Shown: piece after piece, positions 8,435-9,821 of the stretch
Layout: every line of letters starts with the position of its first letter
Position numbering within the stretch: the stretch's first letter is position 1
DNA from: Verrucomicrobiaceae bacterium
GTDB taxonomy: Bacteria > Verrucomicrobiota > Verrucomicrobiae > Verrucomicrobiales > Akkermansiaceae
Assembly (NCBI GenBank): GCA_003820635.1
Contig: RPOS01000114.1
Span: 1-9,821, forward strand
DNA length: 9,821 bases
Direction: 5' to 3'
Translations under genes and position numbers: made by a program
Notes under the pieces: generated by a model
Databases searched by the model: none
What the model saw: only the letters and a program-made list of their open reading frames with translations
What the model was told of the DNA's origin: nothing

Positions 8435-9439
8435 TCAGACAGCGGGTTTTGAAACGAAAAGGTCCATACCAAGTTCCTGTGAGAGGAACTTGGCGACCAA
8501 TTGGCCCTTGACGCTGTTGCCTGCGGCATCGAGCGGTGGGGCGAAGGTGCCAAGGCCGCCCTTGCCGGGGGAAACGGTGACGATTCCGCCACCAATGCCG
8601 CTCTTGCCCGGGAGTCCGATGTCAAACAGCCAGTCGCCGGACGTTTCGTAGAGACCAGCCGTCGCCATCGCCGCAAGGGCATAATGGCAGATTGCCGGAT
8701 CAACGATCTTCTCCTTGGTGATTGGGTTCACCCCGCCGTCGGCCAGCGTGGCACCCATCACGGCGAGATCCTTGGCGCTTACGTTGAGCGAGCACATCTT
8801 GGTGTAGAGATCGACCGCTTGGGCGGGATCGAGGTAAATTGCTCCGTAGCTTTGCAGAAGCCGGGCGATCCCCTGGTTGCGGGAATTGGTTTCGGAAGCC
8901 GACTGATAGACTTCTTCATTGAGAGGCACTTCGTGACCTGCGAAGCGGCAGAACCCGTCGTAGATGAAATTCCACTTGTCTTCGTGGGTCACGCCGGGAA
9001 CCAGGCTGGTCACTGCGATTGCCCCGGAGTTGACCATCGGATTGGTCAGACCCTTCGGGTGCTTTTCGATTCCCGCCAGCGAGTTGAAGGGCAGGCCGGT
9101 CGCGTTTGCGCCAACCTTGCGCCTGACGTCTTCCACCCCGAGCGTCTGTGCGACCAAGGCGAACAGGAAGGGCTTGGAAACACTCATGATCGAGAACGGA
9201 TGATCCGACTCGCCGATCTCATAGACGTTGCCGCCCACACCGACGACGCAGATACCGAAAAGATCGGCAGGCACCCGCTCCAAGGCCGGATAGACCGTGG
9301 AGTTCACGCCAGCAGTGTCGGATTTGAACCGGCTGTGAGCCTCCGCAACGAGTTCGGAAATTTCCTCGGATGGCGGCAGACTGCCCGTGGACACATATGG
9401 CACATGCGAAAAAGATCTGTTTTCATGATTATTGATCAC
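8435..9439 (-). CDS. glsA: Glutaminase A
   Basis: Cytoplasmic glutaminase of the serine-dependent beta-lactamase-like family, hydrolysing L-glutamine to L-glutamate and ammonia. The catalytic S-x-x-K is Ser86/Lys89 ('FSIMSVSKPF'). Other family blocks are 'NATGLPFNS' (112-120), 'TNPMVNSGAIA' (132-142), 'SETNSRNQGIARLLQSYG' (182-199), 'MCSLNVSAKDLAVMGATLADGG' region (215-236), Tyr264 in 'ATAGLYETSGDW', and the Gly-rich 'LPGKSGIGGGIVTVSPGK' (276-293). At 334 residues it is a little longer than the ~310 of E. coli YbaS/YneH because of an N-terminal extension of about 25 residues, which is also seen in some actinobacterial-type members. GTG at 9439 is the start: no in-frame ATG occurs before Met85, which would remove conserved sequence, and a weak Shine-Dalgarno lies 7 bases upstream. 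It is the first gene of the operon, behind a plausible promoter. Glutaminase raises internal pH through ammonia release in enteric acid resistance, which suggests but does not prove a stress role for the cluster. Confidence 0.95.
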   Translation of the reverse strand: MINNHENRSFSHVPYVSTGSLPPSEEISELVAEAHSRFKSDTAGVNSTVYPALERVPADLFGICVVGVGGNVYEIGESDHPFSIMSVSKPFLFALVAQTLGVEDVRRKVGANATGLPFNSLAGIEKHPKGLTNPMVNSGAIAVTSLVPGVTHEDKWNFIYDGFCRFAGHEVPLNEEVYQSASETNSRNQGIARLLQSYGAIYLDPAQAVDLYTKMCSLNVSAKDLAVMGATLADGGVNPITKEKIVDPAICHYALAAMATAGLYETSGDWLFDIGLPGKSGIGGGIVTVSPGKGGLGTFAPPLDAAGNSVKGQLVAKFLSQELGMDLFVSKPAV

Positions 9440-9446
9440 AAAAAAA

Positions 9447-9452
9447 CCTGCT
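9447..9452 (-). promoter_or_regulatory. Weak Shine-Dalgarno of glsA, followed by a T7 run
   Basis: AGCAGG on the minus strand, followed by seven T (9446-9440) and then the GTG start at 9439. The spacing of 7 bases is good though the match is partial, and it supports the GTG start. The homopolymer between it and the start codon is unusual. Confidence 0.45.
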
Positions 9453-9484
9453 CTGGCAGCTAGGATGCGTCAATCCCAAACGCA

Positions 9485-9513
9485 AGTGTACTGCGCAAGG
9501 GGCATTACGACAA
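9485..9513 (-). promoter_or_regulatory. Sigma70-like promoter of the glsA operon
   Basis: On the minus strand TTGTCG (9513-9508) is the -35 (4 of 6 to TTGACA) and TACACT (9490-9485) the -10 (4 of 6 to TATAAT), separated by exactly 17 bases (9507-9491). Transcription would start near 9478 and leave a leader of about 39 bases before the glsA GTG. No other equally good pair was seen in the 9440-9581 gap. No repeat-type operator was recognised around it. Confidence 0.5.
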
Positions 9514-9529
9514 CCTCCGGCGACGCGTG

Positions 9530-9556
9530 CCCAGACAATCACGGAGGCGATTGGGG
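9530..9556 (+). repeat. Interrupted inverted repeat upstream of the glsA promoter
   Basis: CCC, then three bases, CAATC, an 8-base loop, GATTG, GGG. This forms a possible 8-bp hairpin with a one-sided 3-base bulge. On the plus strand it is followed by only TTT, so it is a poor terminator. It could be a remnant of a terminator or operator between the intron and the operon promoter, or chance. It lies about 25 bases before the proposed intron boundary. Confidence 0.25.
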
Positions 9557-9581
9557 TTTGAAATCAGCAGGCACGTCTTAG

Positions 9582-9821
9582 GCGCGCCCCGGCAGCGTGG
9601 CGATGAACACGGACAGACTCAGGGTTCCGGTGACAGTCTGAAGGGATAACAGGAGACATGCGGAGGATGAAACGGGAAGTGTTACCCCGTAGCCAGTGGT
9701 CGTGAGAGTGGTGAAGCTGTGGTGAAGGAAATCGCTTGCGGCGACAGATCACAAGTTTCGAGGAATCGACCAGTCCACCCGGATCCTCCGGTTCGTGTAG
9801 TTGAGGCAATGTGTGTCCATC
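9582..9821 (+). mobile_element. 5' part of a probable group II intron (domain I), cut by window end
   Basis: No credible protein is encoded here, but the DNA reads like structured RNA on the plus strand. Helices seen are: CAGACT/AGTCTG (9614-9619 with 9635-9640); GGGATAAC/GTTACCC with one bulged base (9643-9650 with 9681-9687), or alternatively ACGGG/CCCGT (9672-9676 with 9686-9690); a two-part hairpin GTGA-TCGC/GCGA-TCAC around an internal loop (9722-9752); TCGA closed by a GGAA tetraloop of the GNRA type (9758-9769); and CCGGA/TCCGG (9779-9791). Strings such as 'GGGATAACAGGAGAC' and 'CCGTAGCCAGTGGTCGTGAG' match my memory of domain I of bacterial group II introns. The 5' boundary is uncertain: GCGCG at 9582 resembles the consensus GTGYG with one change. 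If correct, the maturase/reverse transcriptase ORF should start some 300-400 bases past the window. It faces away from the glsA operon. It could instead be another structured RNA or a degenerate intron fragment. Confidence 0.6.

Larger units (their letters stand above)
1..9439 (-). other. Probable six-gene operon: glutaminase plus four transport systems
   Basis: All six genes share one strand, with junctions of 45, 21, -4, 36 and 27 bases, and a single good promoter candidate lies before the first. The only internal break suggested by sequence is the hairpin with T-run at 2343-2370. The continuation to the left is unknown because the last gene is cut. No regulator gene is visible. Confidence 0.65.

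Noticed and set aside
9420..9441. TGTGATC...ATCATGA around the glsA start as a CRP-type operator
   Set aside because: Only the left half matches the consensus, and the site lies over the start codon.
8501..9463. 320-codon open frame on the plus strand, opposite glsA
   Set aside because: It lies antisense to a clear glutaminase gene; the translation is rich in Arg, His, Asp and Gly with no recognisable domain, as expected for the complement of a GC-rich gene.
9445..9473. TTGACG on the minus strand as a -35 box for glsA
   Set aside because: At 17 bases' spacing the -10 would be CAGGTT, a poor match, and it would overlap the ribosome site; the pair at 9513/9490 is better.
9564..9809. 81-codon minus-strand open frame in the right-hand region
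   Set aside because: It overlaps the structured intron-like sequence, has no domain-like pattern and no ribosome site.

Overview
The window is a GC-rich stretch, by eye about 60% G+C, from a diderm (Gram-negative-type) bacterium. It encodes an RND pump with a lipoprotein periplasmic adaptor, which needs an outer membrane. Several starts lack a clear Shine-Dalgarno sequence, and two genes start with GTG. The cation-transporter and glutaminase variants would fit Verrucomicrobiota or a related phylum, but that placement is a guess from protein style and nothing in the window fixes it.

Layout. All six protein genes lie on the minus strand and are read from right to left: glsA glutaminase (9439-8435), a 14-helix-type MFS transporter (8389-6761), an RND adaptor lipoprotein (6739-5444), an RND inner-membrane pump (5447-2361), an AbgT-family transporter (2324-759) and a cation-diffusion-facilitator-like membrane protein (731 to beyond the left edge). 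The junctions are 45, 21, -4, 36 and 27 bases, so this looks like one operon. A sigma70-like promoter (TTGTCG, 17 bases, TACACT) sits about 45 bases upstream of the glsA start. A terminator-like hairpin at the end of the RND gene may reduce expression of the last two genes.

The right end (about 9582-9821, plus strand) holds no credible protein but a chain of short hairpins and strings typical of domain I of a bacterial group II intron. I read it as the first ~240 bases of such an intron, pointing away from the operon, with its reverse transcriptase/maturase gene expected beyond the window.

How the genes may work together. One glutaminase, which makes glutamate and ammonia, heads a run of four different transporter types. 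Glutaminase is a known acid-resistance enzyme in enteric bacteria, where an RND pump (mdtEF) also lies in the acid-fitness island. AbgT proteins move p-aminobenzoyl-glutamate or export sulfonamides. An operon for pH or antimetabolite stress is therefore a reasonable inference, but no regulator, decarboxylase, glutamate antiporter or outer-membrane channel is visible. Each protein belongs to a known family; the novelty, if any, lies in the combination and in some altered key residues.
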